NCBI RefSeq assembly: GCF_019061145.1
Contig: NZ_JAHQZS010000002.1
Coordinates: forward strand, 496,001 to 560,000
Source of the DNA: Anianabacter salinae
Lineage (GTDB): Bacteria; Pseudomonadota; Alphaproteobacteria; Rhodobacterales; Rhodobacteraceae
Reading direction: 5' to 3'
Length of the DNA stretch: 64,000 nucleotides
Below the pieces are notes generated by a model that made no database searches, was not told where the DNA came from, and saw nothing but the letters and a program-made list of their open reading frames with translations. Within the stretch, counting starts at the first letter, position 1. Every line of letters starts with the position of its first letter. This document shows, piece by piece, positions 53,813-62,696 of the stretch. The translations under genes were made by a program, and so were the position numbers.

Positions 53813-55762
53813 TCACGCCTCTGCCGCGCGGCCCTTGAGGGCGACGATGCCCTTGGGCCGGAACTGGATGAACAGGATGATAAAGAGGATCATGTAGGTC
53901 TGCGCGGCAAGGGTGTTCGACGGGTTCATCCACTCGATCCCCTTCTGCAGAACGCCGATCAGTGCCGCGCCCGCAAGCGTGCCCCAGACGTTGCCGACGC
54001 CGCCCACCACGACGGTCATGAAGGACTGCACGATGTAGTCCTGTCCCATCTCGGACGTGACCTTGGCATACAGTCCGATGGCGACGCCCGCGATCCCCGC
54101 GATGCCAGAGCCAAGGCCGAAGGTCAGCATGTTGATGCGGTCGGGGTTGATCCCCATCGACGCCGCCATCCCTGCGTTCTGCGTGACCGCCCGCACCTCG
54201 AGGCCGAGGCGGGTGCGGTTCAGCACCAGAAGGATCAGGCCCAGGAACACCAGCGCCAGCACGAAGATGGCGATGCGAATATAGGCGATCGACACGACCT
54301 CGTTGATGACCAGAGCGCCGTCTAGCCAGCCGGGCGAGGTGAGCGGACGCGCCTGCGTGCCGAAGATGTTCTTGGCAAGCTGTTGCAGCGCAATGGAAAT
54401 CCCGAATGTCGCCAGCAGCGATTCCAGCGGGCGGTGATAGAGCCAGCGGATCACCAGCCGCTCCATCGCGACGCCCGCGCCAAAGGTCACGGCAAAGGCC
54501 AGCGGCAGCGCGACGACCAGCGACAGCGTGTAATCGGGAATGAACAGCTGGACGACATAGCCGGTGTAGGCGCCCATCATGATGAACTCGCCATGCGCCA
54601 TGTTGATGACGCCCATCACGCCGAAGGTGATGGCAAGCCCGATGGCGGCCAGGAAGTAGATCGACGCGAGCGACAGCGCATCGAGGGACAGGTCGATGGT
54701 CTGGTTCACGGCGACAGCGGTCTCGATGCGGGTCAGCATGGCCTGTGCCGCTGTGGTCACGGCCGCGTCGGGCTCGTCGTAGACCTCGTAGAAGACGTGC
54801 GAGTCGAGGGCAGCGGCAACCTCGTCCTCGGTGACGCGCGGGGGAACAAAGCCGCGCGCGGCAAGGCTGTCATAGGCGACAAGCCGGGCTGCAGGATCGC
54901 TCAGCCGTTCGACCAGAACGCCGCCGACCTCTCCGCCCGACAGGTTCGCGGCCAGCGCGTCCCGGATCGCAGTGGGCGAGATGCGCGGCGGGGCAAGATC
55001 CGCCTCGACAAGCTGGGCATAGGCGGCGTCCGGGGTCAGGTCCTCGCCCGGTTCCAGAACCCGCGCGATGTTGGCGTCCGGCAGATCGGCGGCCACCCCG
55101 GCGCGCAGGGTCAAGGTCTGGTTCAGCGTCGCGCGCGCGTCGAGCGACAGGCTGCCAGAAAGGCTTTCGATGGCTGCGACACGCTCTGCGGTATCATCGC
55201 CGAAGCGGACCGTCAGCATCGCCACAAGCTGCTCCTTGCGGACACGGATCGTGTCGTCCGGCTCGCCTTCGATGGACGCGGCCAGCGGTTCGATCTGGTC
55301 GGCGTCCGGGCTGCGCGCGATGGCATCAAGCGCGGCGCGGCGGCTGGCGATGTTCGGGTCGGAGAGCTGGAAGCGCACCAGCGCCCCCGCGATTTCGCGG
55401 CGCACGCCGCCGTTGGGCCGGATTTCCGACACGGCGCCGGCCGGAGCCTCGGCCGCCGGTTCTGCGGTCTCGATGTCCAGAAGCTGCACGGTGTCGCCGG
55501 TCTTGCGGCCAGCGTAGTAGAACAGACCGTCCTCGGCGTTGCGCACCACCTGCCGGTCCTGCCAGCGCTCAAGGAACGTCGAGACGGCGGGATCGCCCGA
55601 GGCGATCAGCGTCTCCAGCAGCGCGCCCACAGTGCTGCGCCCGGGGTCCGCGACCTCGTCTGCATTGTCCTGCAGAAGTGTCTGGAAATCCTGTGCCGCG
55701 GCGCGTTGGGCGCCCGCCATGCACAGCACGGCCAGCACGATCGTCAAAAGGATGCGGCGCAT
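53813..55762 (-). CDS. urtB: Urea ABC transporter permease UrtB with N-terminal extracytoplasmic domain
   Basis: 649 aa: a signal peptide (LAVLCMAGAQRAAAQ), an extracytoplasmic helical domain to about residue 350, then a LivH-like permease (ITFGVMGVINMAHGEFIMMG, GTLAGAALIGVLQKGIEWM). The long N-terminal part is characteristic of proteobacterial UrtB. AGGGATAA precedes the ATG. A stem-loop lies between urtA and this gene. Confidence 0.95.
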   Translation of the reverse strand: MRRILLTIVLAVLCMAGAQRAAAQDFQTLLQDNADEVADPGRSTVGALLETLIASGDPAVSTFLERWQDRQVVRNAEDGLFYYAGRKTGDTVQLLDIETAEPAAEAPAGAVSEIRPNGGVRREIAGALVRFQLSDPNIASRRAALDAIARSPDADQIEPLAASIEGEPDDTIRVRKEQLVAMLTVRFGDDTAERVAAIESLSGSLSLDARATLNQTLTLRAGVAADLPDANIARVLEPGEDLTPDAAYAQLVEADLAPPRISPTAIRDALAANLSGGEVGGVLVERLSDPAARLVAYDSLAARGFVPPRVTEDEVAAALDSHVFYEVYDEPDAAVTTAAQAMLTRIETAVAVNQTIDLSLDALSLASIYFLAAIGLAITFGVMGVINMAHGEFIMMGAYTGYVVQLFIPDYTLSLVVALPLAFAVTFGAGVAMERLVIRWLYHRPLESLLATFGISIALQQLAKNIFGTQARPLTSPGWLDGALVINEVVSIAYIRIAIFVLALVFLGLILLVLNRTRLGLEVRAVTQNAGMAASMGINPDRINMLTFGLGSGIAGIAGVAIGLYAKVTSEMGQDYIVQSFMTVVVGGVGNVWGTLAGAALIGVLQKGIEWMNPSNTLAAQTYMILFIILFIQFRPKGIVALKGRAAEA

Positions 55763-55787
55763 CGTTTATCCCTGGTCTGGAAAAGGC

Positions 55788-55811
55788 GGCGGGGCGCGTT
55801 GGCGCCCCGCC
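55788..55811 (-). promoter_or_regulatory. Intercistronic hairpin between urtA and urtB
   Basis: Perfect 10-bp stem GGCGGGGCGC/GCGCCCCGCC (55788-55797 with 55802-55811). Read leftward it is followed by GCCTTTTCC, so it may act as a partial terminator. This would allow more binding protein than permease, as in many ABC operons (inference). Confidence 0.75.
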
Positions 55812-55821
55812 GGTGCTCGCG

Positions 55822-57105
55822 TCAGTAGTTCGAGGTCAACTGCACGCAGGTCGCGGTCTCGGTGTTGTACATCCCGCAGCCGAGGTCTTTCCAATCGGAC
55901 TCGAGCACTGCCGATTCCGGCAGGAAGTCGGTCCAGGCATCGCCCGGCACCGGCTCGGTCGAGCTGATGATATCGAACTGGCCATCAGCGCGGATCTCGC
56001 CGATCAGGACTGGCTTGGACAGGTGATGGTTGGTGCCCATCACCGCCATGCCGCCGGTGAGGTTCGGATATTCCTGCCCCCACATCGCCTCGCGCACGGC
56101 ATCGACGTCGGTGGTTCCAGCAGCCGTGACCGCGTTCACCCACATGTTGAAACCGATGTAGTGGGCTTCCATCGGGTCGTTGGTCACGCGCGCCTCGTCG
56201 CCGATGAAGGCGTGCCATGCGGCGATGAATTCGGCGTTCGCGGGCGATTCAGCCGACATGAAGTAGTTCCACGCCGCGAGGTGCCCGACGAGGTTCGAGG
56301 TGTCGAGGCCCGAAAGCTCTTCCTCGCCGACCGAGAAGGCGACGACGGGAATGTCGTCTGCCGACACGTTCGCTGCCGCCAGTTCCTTGTAGAAACCGAT
56401 GTTGGCGTCGCCGTTGATGGTGGAGATCACGCCGACCTGCTTGCCGTCCGCACCCAGCGCAACGACATCGGACACGATGGTCGCCCAGTCGGAATGGCCG
56501 AAGGGCGTGTAGTTCACGAAGATGTCCTCGGCGGCAATGCCCTTGTCCTGAAGGTAGGATTCAAGGATGTTGTTGGTCGTGCGCGGATAGACATAGTCGG
56601 TGCCGAGCAGCGCGAATTTCTCGACGCCAAGCTCTTCAAGGAAATAGTCGACCGCCGGGATCGCCTGCTGGTTCGGCGCGGCGCCGGTGTAGAACACGTT
56701 TTTCGACGATTCCTCGCCCTCGTACTGCACGGGGTAGAACAGAAGGCCGTTCAGTTCCTCGATCACCGGCAGGACGGACTTGCGCGACACCGAGGTCCAG
56801 TTGCCGAACATTACGTCGACTTCGTGAACGGTCAGCAGCTCGCGCGCCTTTTCGGCAAAGAGCGGCCAGTCGGACGCCGGGTCGACGACGACAGCCTCAA
56901 GCTCGCAGCCAAGAACGCCGCCCTTGGCATTCTGCGCGTCGACCAGCATCAGCATGGTGTCTTTGAGCGTGGTTTCGGAAATGGCCATCGTGCCGGACAG
57001 CGAGTGCAGCACACCCACCTTGATCGGGCAGTCCTGGGCCAGCGCCGCCCCTGCGGACAGGGCGAGCGATGTAGCCGTGGTGGCAAGCAAGGACGCAGAT
57101 TTCAT
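55822..57105 (-). CDS. urtA: Urea ABC transporter substrate-binding protein UrtA
   Basis: Periplasmic urea receptor of 427 aa, Leu/Ile/Val-binding fold. Signal peptide of about 23 residues ending ALAQ. IKVGVLHSLSGTMAISETTL at the start of the mature chain, FYPVQYEGEESSKNVFYTGA and ANIGFYKELAAANV are Urt-type signatures. GGGG precedes the ATG at 57105. First gene of the operon, with the likely control region immediately upstream. Confidence 0.96.
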   Translation of the reverse strand: MKSASLLATTATSLALSAGAALAQDCPIKVGVLHSLSGTMAISETTLKDTMLMLVDAQNAKGGVLGCELEAVVVDPASDWPLFAEKARELLTVHEVDVMFGNWTSVSRKSVLPVIEELNGLLFYPVQYEGEESSKNVFYTGAAPNQQAIPAVDYFLEELGVEKFALLGTDYVYPRTTNNILESYLQDKGIAAEDIFVNYTPFGHSDWATIVSDVVALGADGKQVGVISTINGDANIGFYKELAAANVSADDIPVVAFSVGEEELSGLDTSNLVGHLAAWNYFMSAESPANAEFIAAWHAFIGDEARVTNDPMEAHYIGFNMWVNAVTAAGTTDVDAVREAMWGQEYPNLTGGMAVMGTNHHLSKPVLIGEIRADGQFDIISSTEPVPGDAWTDFLPESAVLESDWKDLGCGMYNTETATCVQLTSNY

Positions 57106-57449
57106 GGATAGTATCCCCTGTGTTGTCTGCGTGCCCGCCAAAGCAGCCCGGCCAGGTTTTCACCGGCCGCGGCGCCGTGTAGAACAGTCACGCAGCTTCA
57201 TGTTGCAGACGTGCGGGGGGATGGCAGTTTTCCAGGACAGCACCCCCCCGTGCGTCACCTCCGCAGATGCGGAAGCTGACGCCATTAACGCCGAGTTATC
57301 GGGGGAACGGCAGAGCGGCGCGGATGCAGGTGCAGCATTCGCGAGGGTATGCACAATAATGTTGCAGGTTTTCGGGGCGACGCCCGCTTGATGTGCACCT
57401 GATCCAGTCGGGATCGGGCGCCGGTTTTCCCGGCGCGCCGAGTCTCGGC
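57106..57449. other. Upstream region of the urt operon
   Basis: 344 nt without a credible gene, between urtA and a small membrane protein gene on the same strand. It contains an NtrC-like palindrome (57350-57366). Further TGCA motifs, including TGCAGC near 57331 and TGTGCACC at 57393, lie on either side. I could not find a convincing sigma-54 or sigma-70 promoter or a transcription end. Confidence 0.55.
57350..57366. promoter_or_regulatory. NtrC-like binding site upstream of urtA
   Basis: TGCACAATAATGTTGCA is an imperfect palindrome, 10 of 12 conserved positions of the TGCACC-N5-GGTGCA consensus. It lies 245 nt before the urtA ATG, a normal distance for an enhancer-type site, and urea uptake is a known nitrogen-controlled function. 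No experimental evidence here. Confidence 0.5.
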
Positions 57450-57779
57450 TCAGGTGGCGGTGCGCGACTGCCTGCTGCGCCACACACCCGCGAACAACGC
57501 CAGCGCCGCCGCCGCGTCATCCACGATCAGCAGATACAGCAGCGGATCGGGGATCGGGCTGCCGCCGAGGCGCGCAAGGCTGACGCCGATCGCAACGATG
57601 ACCACCAGAAGCGTGATCCAGGCCAGCCAGCGCCAGCCGCGCCAGATGCCGACCGCAGCCAGAGCCGCCGCGATGGCGACGGGCAACTCGCCCGGACCGA
57701 CGAAGGCGACGAACACCAGGTGCAGACCGGCGGCCACCAGCAGCAAGAGCGCGCCAAGGCGCAGCGGGGTCAGGGTCAT
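57450..57779 (-). CDS. Small membrane protein of unknown function
   Basis: 109 aa with four predicted helices (LGALLLLVAAGLHLVFVAFV first) and a basic C terminus. The ATG giving MTLTPLRL is chosen since reading further upstream runs into the cytochrome gene. It lies 5 nt after that gene, so it is probably the last member of the iorA-iorB-cytochrome operon. It may anchor the cytochrome or quinone contact. I do not recognise a family. Confidence 0.65.
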   Translation of the reverse strand: MTLTPLRLGALLLLVAAGLHLVFVAFVGPGELPVAIAAALAAVGIWRGWRWLAWITLLVVIVAIGVSLARLGGSPIPDPLLYLLIVDDAAAALALFAGVWRSRQSRTAT

Positions 57780-57784
57780 GCGGC

Positions 57785-58405
57785 TCACTCCTCGTCGGTC
57801 GCGCAGGGAAAGCCCGCGACGCCCCAGATCAGCAGATCGTCGATATGCTCTTGCACGGAATAGGGCGCAGGCTCTCGCCCGCCACCGGGGGTCCAGCCCC
57901 ATTGCACAAGCGCGCTGTGCTGGATGTGCTCGGCCAGCCCCATCAGGTCATGGCCAAGGTTGCGTTCGGGGTCGCGCAGCTGGGCGCAGATCTCGGTCGA
58001 GGATTTTCCAAGCCACTGGGTCTCGACCGGCGCCAGCGCCCATGTCTCGGCCACCTGCGGCGCCATGTGGGGCGCATCGTTCGCCCCTTCCTCGCGGTAG
58101 GCGTGGCAAGCCTGGCACGGGACGTATTCCGCGCCGATCCGGCTTTCCCCGCCGTTCACGTTCATCCCGTGGGGCATGGTGCCGCCATAGCTTGGCCCCG
58201 ACCAAAGCGGGATGTTGTCCTCGCCGACATGGCAATTGGAACAGCGCGGGTGCGACGTGACCTCGTAGATGCGGTCCCACGCCTCCAGTCCCGCCGCGCG
58301 GCTGACCGAGCCTTCGGGGGGCATGTCGATGGTGAACTCCTCGCCGGCAGCAAGGGCGAGCGTCGCCGTGCCGCAAGCGAACAGGATGGCAGCGGTGCGG
58401 ATCAT
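57785..58405 (-). CDS. Diheme cytochrome c associated with a molybdenum hydroxylase
   Basis: Exported 206-aa protein with a signal peptide and two heme-binding motifs, CSNCH (55-59) and CQACH (97-101). Met residues such as HGMN and HMAP are candidate sixth ligands. The C-terminal half (GHDLMGLAEHIQHSALVQWG) matches the 'isoquinoline 1-oxidoreductase-associated' cytochrome family. The start overlaps the IorB stop by four bases, so it is the expected electron acceptor of that enzyme. Confidence 0.85.
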   Translation of the reverse strand: MIRTAAILFACGTATLALAAGEEFTIDMPPEGSVSRAAGLEAWDRIYEVTSHPRCSNCHVGEDNIPLWSGPSYGGTMPHGMNVNGGESRIGAEYVPCQACHAYREEGANDAPHMAPQVAETWALAPVETQWLGKSSTEICAQLRDPERNLGHDLMGLAEHIQHSALVQWGWTPGGGREPAPYSVQEHIDDLLIWGVAGFPCATDEE

Positions 58406-60642
58406 GCGAACGTCACCTCTCGGTCAAAGGGCATCTCTCGCAGGCGTTTGCCCGTCGCGGCAAAGATCGCACCCGCAAGCGCAGGCGCGGCAGGCGGCAC
58501 CATCGGCTCGCCGATGCCATGCACCGTCGCGCCGTTCTCAAGTCCGCGCACCGTGATCTCGGGGCACTGGCCGATGCGCATGCCCTCAAAGGCGTGATAG
58601 TTTGTCTGCTGCGCCGCGCCGCCGCGATAGGTGATCTCGCAGTTCATCGCGTGACCAAGCGCAAAGACGATGCCGCCCTGCACGAGGTTCTCGAAGTTCA
58701 CCGGATCGACCACCCGGCCCACCTCTGCCGCGCACCAGACCTTGTCGATGCGGATGCCGCGATCCGTTTCGGTGACCTCGATCACCTCGGCGCAAGGGAC
58801 CCCGAAGCTGGTGGTCAGCGCAACGCCCCTGCCCCGGCCATTGCCCAGCACCCCGTCCCAGGACGACATTTCGGCCACGGCTTCCAGCACCTTGCGGGTC
58901 AGATCGTCCGAGGCAAGCCGCAGCCGTTCCTCCATCGGATCGGCCCCGGCGGCGTGGATCAGATCGTCGAGCGCGGCGTTCCAGAAGAAGCCGTTGGTCG
59001 ACGCGCCGACAGACCGCCAAGAGCTGATCGGCGCCAGTTCCGGCGCGCGGTAGCCGGTGACGCGGTGATGCGGGATGGCGAAAGGCGCGTTCCAGGCGCC
59101 CGCGACGATCTGGCTGTCGGGGCCCGGAACCGCCTGCCCTTGCCGCCCGAGTTGCGAGCCCATCACGGACGGCATCGCGATGCCAAGGTCCAGCCCCTCG
59201 ACCCGGCCATCCGCCACGCGGCCGCGCAGGCGGGCCATGGCGATCTGGCGCGGAAAGTCGTGGGTCATGTCCTCTTCGCGCGAATAGGTCAGCTTGACCG
59301 GCGTGCCCTTCATCGTCAGCGCGATCTCGGTGGCCTGCTTGACGACTTCATCCTCAAGCCGGTGGCCAAAGCTGCCGCCCATCATCAGCACGTTCACCTT
59401 GACCGCATCAGCCGGGATCCCGGCGATGCGCGCGACGTTCTGCTGGACAAAGCGGGGGATCTGCGTGCCCGTCCAGACCTCTGCCGCGCTGTCGGTGACG
59501 CGGACGATGGCGCTGATCGGCTCCAGCGGGGCGTGCGCGAGATAGGGCGCGCGGTATTCAGCCTCGATCACCTCGCCTGCGCTAAGCGCCGCCTCGACAT
59601 CGCCGTCCTCGCGGTTGCGGCTGTCGAGGCTGGCCTCGACGAAACTGTCCGACAGCGCCTGCCAATGGGCGTCCATGTCGGCGGGATAGGCGGCGTCTTC
59701 CCACTCCACCTGCAGCGCCTCGGCGCCGCGAAATGCGCGCCAGGTGTTGTCGGCCACCACCGCGACACCGCCCCGCACCGGGATCACGTCGGTCACGCCC
59801 CGCAGCTTCAACGCCTCCGAGGCATCGAAACTGCGCACACCGCTGCCGTTCGCCGGGTTCAGGCGCACGGCGGCGTGCACCATACCGTCGACGCGGGCAT
59901 CAATGCCATAGTCCTGCGTGCCGGTGCACTTGGCGACCATGTCGATGCGCTGCATCGGCTTGCCGATGTAGCGCCACTGGGACGGCTCGCGCAGCGCCAC
60001 GTCCTGCACGGGCTCCATCCCCGCAACCCTTGCGGCAAGGCTGGTATAGGGCACGGCGGACCCATCCGGCAGGATCACCTGCCCCGCTTCGGTGCGCAGC
60101 TGGTCCACCGAAACGCCCGCCTGATCGGCTGCCGCGCGCTTCAGCGTCTCGCGGGCCGAGGCTGCCGCCGCGCGCAGCTTGACGAACTGGTCGGGCACCG
60201 TGGTGGACCCGCCGGTGATCTGCATCCCCATGACCTTCATCACGCCGCCCACCGTCGTCTCGAGCGCCGAGCGCATCGCGCCCTGCGCCGGGATCACGAA
60301 CTCCGCCGCTTCGGCGGACAGCGCGGTGTTCCAGTAGGCGGGGCTGGGCGGGCCGGGATCGACGCGCACCTGATGAAGGTCCACGTCCAGCTCTTCGGCC
60401 AGAAACGCGGCCTGAACGTGGTAGGCGCCCTGCCCCTTGTCGGCGCGAGGGGTGATAAGCGTGATGCCTTCCGCGTCGATGCGCACGTAGGGTGTCAGCG
60501 CTGCCTCGCCGTCGCCAAGCGCAGGTGTCAACGGGTTCGCGTGCGGCTTGCCCACGGTGTAGACGCCAAAGGCGACGCCGCCGGCGACGGCTGCCGATCC
60601 GACAAGAAAGGTGCGGCGGGTAATGGTTCCCAGACGGCTCAT
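58402..60642 (-). CDS. iorB: Molybdopterin-binding subunit of an isoquinoline 1-oxidoreductase-type enzyme (IorB)
   Basis: Catalytic subunit of 746 aa in the xanthine dehydrogenase family, IorB/CoxL-like single-chain form. A Tat leader (ITRRTFLVGSAAVAGG) targets it to the periplasm. FGHRLEDEVVKQATEIALTM (molybdopterin region) and the C-terminal GIGEPMVPPAAPALAGAIFA with the catalytic Glu (GEPMVPP) are visible. It lies 3 nt after the 2Fe-2S subunit and overlaps the cytochrome. Relatives hydroxylate N-heterocycles or oxidise aldehydes; the substrate cannot be told. Confidence 0.9.
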   Translation of the reverse strand: MSRLGTITRRTFLVGSAAVAGGVAFGVYTVGKPHANPLTPALGDGEAALTPYVRIDAEGITLITPRADKGQGAYHVQAAFLAEELDVDLHQVRVDPGPPSPAYWNTALSAEAAEFVIPAQGAMRSALETTVGGVMKVMGMQITGGSTTVPDQFVKLRAAAASARETLKRAAADQAGVSVDQLRTEAGQVILPDGSAVPYTSLAARVAGMEPVQDVALREPSQWRYIGKPMQRIDMVAKCTGTQDYGIDARVDGMVHAAVRLNPANGSGVRSFDASEALKLRGVTDVIPVRGGVAVVADNTWRAFRGAEALQVEWEDAAYPADMDAHWQALSDSFVEASLDSRNREDGDVEAALSAGEVIEAEYRAPYLAHAPLEPISAIVRVTDSAAEVWTGTQIPRFVQQNVARIAGIPADAVKVNVLMMGGSFGHRLEDEVVKQATEIALTMKGTPVKLTYSREEDMTHDFPRQIAMARLRGRVADGRVEGLDLGIAMPSVMGSQLGRQGQAVPGPDSQIVAGAWNAPFAIPHHRVTGYRAPELAPISSWRSVGASTNGFFWNAALDDLIHAAGADPMEERLRLASDDLTRKVLEAVAEMSSWDGVLGNGRGRGVALTTSFGVPCAEVIEVTETDRGIRIDKVWCAAEVGRVVDPVNFENLVQGGIVFALGHAMNCEITYRGGAAQQTNYHAFEGMRIGQCPEITVRGLENGATVHGIGEPMVPPAAPALAGAIFAATGKRLREMPFDREVTFA

Positions 60643-60645
60643 AGC

Positions 60646-61107
60646 TTACGCCTCCTTCATCTTGGCGGCGGCGCGGTGGATCGCGGCGCGAATGCGCGGA
60701 TAGGTGCCGCAGCGGCACAGGTTGCCGCCCATCACGATGTCGATGTCCTGATCGCTGGGCTCGGGGTTCACCTCGAGCAGCGCGGCGGCCTGCATGATCT
60801 GGCCGGACTGGCAGTAGCCGCATTGTGCGACCTGCTCCTCGATCCACGCGGCCTGCACCGCGTGAAGGTTCTCGGGGCTGCCCAACCCCTCGATGGTGGT
60901 CACCTGCGCGCCGTCCGCGACCGAGGCCGGGATCTGGCAGGACCGGACGGCCATGCCGTCCATCTGCACCGTGCAGGCCCCGCAGCGCGCGATGCCGCAG
61001 CCATACTTGACGCCCGTTACGCCGATCTCGTCCCGCAGCACCCACAGAAGCGGCATGTCGGGTTCGACATCCACGTCATGCGTCGTTCCGTTCACGGTCA
61101 GTTTCAT
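60646..61107 (-). CDS. iorA: 2Fe-2S subunit of the isoquinoline 1-oxidoreductase-type enzyme (IorA)
   Basis: 153 aa with two [2Fe-2S] clusters. The plant-ferredoxin-type cluster is in [16 protein letters not shown] plus a later Cys; the helical second cluster is in [10 protein letters not shown] with [12 protein letters not shown]. This is the small subunit that passes electrons from the molybdenum centre. ATG at 61107 preceded by CGGAGG. First gene of the operon with iorB, cytochrome and membrane protein. It has no export signal and would travel with IorB. Confidence 0.92.
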   Translation of the reverse strand: MKLTVNGTTHDVDVEPDMPLLWVLRDEIGVTGVKYGCGIARCGACTVQMDGMAVRSCQIPASVADGAQVTTIEGLGSPENLHAVQAAWIEEQVAQCGYCQSGQIMQAAALLEVNPEPSDQDIDIVMGGNLCRCGTYPRIRAAIHRAAAKMKEA

Positions 61108-61376
61108 GGCGGCCTCCGGTGGCTGGCATCGTCGCTTCGATCTGGCTGCGGGCGTCAAGACCCACGCTACACCGAACAGTTTAGTTTTGCGACGGGTTTC
61201 GAAAAGGGATCAGTGGCGCATTTCGCAAGAAAACATGACCCAGGGTCAGGACGCGCCGCGTTGGCCAAGACCGATGCGTGCCCGGCAAGTCCTTTGAACC
61301 ACTGCGACAACCTTGCCGATGCAGCGCCAAGCTGAAACGAATGGGTTTGCCCTGCATCAACCCTGAAAGCCGCGCC

Positions 61377-62573
61377 ATGCCCCGCCCCCGCCTCGACAAT
61401 CGCAGCGCACGGCGCCTGTTCCTCGACCGGCACCTTCTGCTGCGTCCGGGCGCCGGGCCGGGCAGCGCGCAGGATCTGGAGGGCGTGCTTGACGCCCTGG
61501 GGTTTGTGCAACTCGACAGCGTCAACACGCTGGCGCGGGCGCATGATCTGATCCTGTGGTCGCGGCGCGGGCGCTACCGGCCGCGCGCGCTTGAGGCACT
61601 GGTCGCGCGCAGGCGCAGCGCCTTCGAGCACTGGACCCACGATGCCGCCGTGATCCCGATGCAGTTCTACCCGATGTGGCGGCTGAAATTCGCACGCGAC
61701 GAGGCGCGGATGCGCGCGCGTTGGCCCGCATGGCAGCGCAACGGATGGACGGACGAGTTGGACACCGTCCTGCGGCACATCTCTGACAATGGCCCGGCCT
61801 GTTCGCGCGATGTCGGCGGCGACGAGGCAAAGGGGTCGTCTGGCTGGTGGGACTGGCACCCGTCCAAGACGGCGCTCGAATTCCTGTGGCGGTCAGGGCG
61901 GCTGGCGGTGTGCCACCGGCAGGGCTTTCAGAAGCACTATGACCTGTGCGAGCGGGTGATTCCGCCCGAATACCTGAACGCGCGCGTCCCGGACGCCGAG
62001 ATCATCGACTGGGCGATGACGCAGGCGCTGGAGCGACTGGGATTTGCCACCAGCGGCGAGCTGGCCGCCTTCTTTGCCATCGTGAGGCCAGATGAGGCCA
62101 AGGCATGGTGCGCCGAGGCGCTGGCGGACGGCCGCCTGATCGAGATCGACATCGAACTTGCGGACGGCGCGCTGCGCCGTAGTTTCACGACCGAGGCGAT
62201 GCTGGACAGTGTCGCAGGGCTGCCTGCGCCCTCGTCGCGCCTGCGCCTCCTAAGCCCCTTCGATCCTGCCTTGCGGGACCGCGCCCGCGCCGAGCGGCTG
62301 TTCGGCTTTCACTACCGCATCGAGATCTTCGTGCCCGAGGCGCAGCGCAAATATGGCTATTATGTCTTTCCGGTGATGCAGGGCGACCGGATCATCGGAC
62401 GGCTGGACGCGCGGCGCAGCGAGGGCGCGATCGAGGTGCAGGCATTCTGGCCCGAGAGGGGCCGGAAGGCGGGCAAGACCCTGACCACGAGCCTTGAGCG
62501 TGAACTGACTCGCGTTTGCGCGTTGGCCGGAACGGACGCGGTGCGCTTTGTAGGCGGCTGGCTGCGAGCTTGA
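61377..62573 (+). CDS. Winged-helix DNA glycosylase of the YcaQ/AlkX family
   Basis: HTH_42-superfamily protein of 398 aa, related to E. coli YcaQ, which unhooks interstrand DNA crosslinks. The family's QxD catalytic signature is present as Q45-L-D47 in LGFVQLDSVNTLARAHDLIL; AlkZ-type relatives have QxQ instead. WTHDAAVIP, PFDPALRDRARAERLFGF and the end VRFVGGWLRA fit the family. The start is ATG 61377; an ATG at 61341 is possible. Monocistronic and divergent from iorA. Confidence 0.88.
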   Translation: MPRPRLDNRSARRLFLDRHLLLRPGAGPGSAQDLEGVLDALGFVQLDSVNTLARAHDLILWSRRGRYRPRALEALVARRRSAFEHWTHDAAVIPMQFYPMWRLKFARDEARMRARWPAWQRNGWTDELDTVLRHISDNGPACSRDVGGDEAKGSSGWWDWHPSKTALEFLWRSGRLAVCHRQGFQKHYDLCERVIPPEYLNARVPDAEIIDWAMTQALERLGFATSGELAAFFAIVRPDEAKAWCAEALADGRLIEIDIELADGALRRSFTTEAMLDSVAGLPAPSSRLRLLSPFDPALRDRARAERLFGFHYRIEIFVPEAQRKYGYYVFPVMQGDRIIGRLDARRSEGAIEVQAFWPERGRKAGKTLTTSLERELTRVCALAGTDAVRFVGGWLRA

Positions 62574-62696
62574 TGCGGGCTTGATTTGGGCCTTCACATC
62601 CCCGTGGCTCGCGGTTTTCAATCGCGCGTGATGCACCATACTCTGACGTGAAACAGCGTGACCGACCGCACAACAGACCCAAGAGGAGGGCACCAG

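Noticed and set aside
57106-57349. Sigma-54 promoter for the urt operon
   Set aside because: No GG/GC pair with the required 10-nt spacing and surrounding TGGCAC/TTGC elements was seen on the coding strand.
58519-61335. 938-codon rightward open frame opposite iorB and iorA
   Set aside because: It is antisense to two well-supported enzymes with all motifs intact, has an arginine/histidine/glycine-rich composition and no recognisable domain. Long antisense frames are expected in GC-rich DNA.
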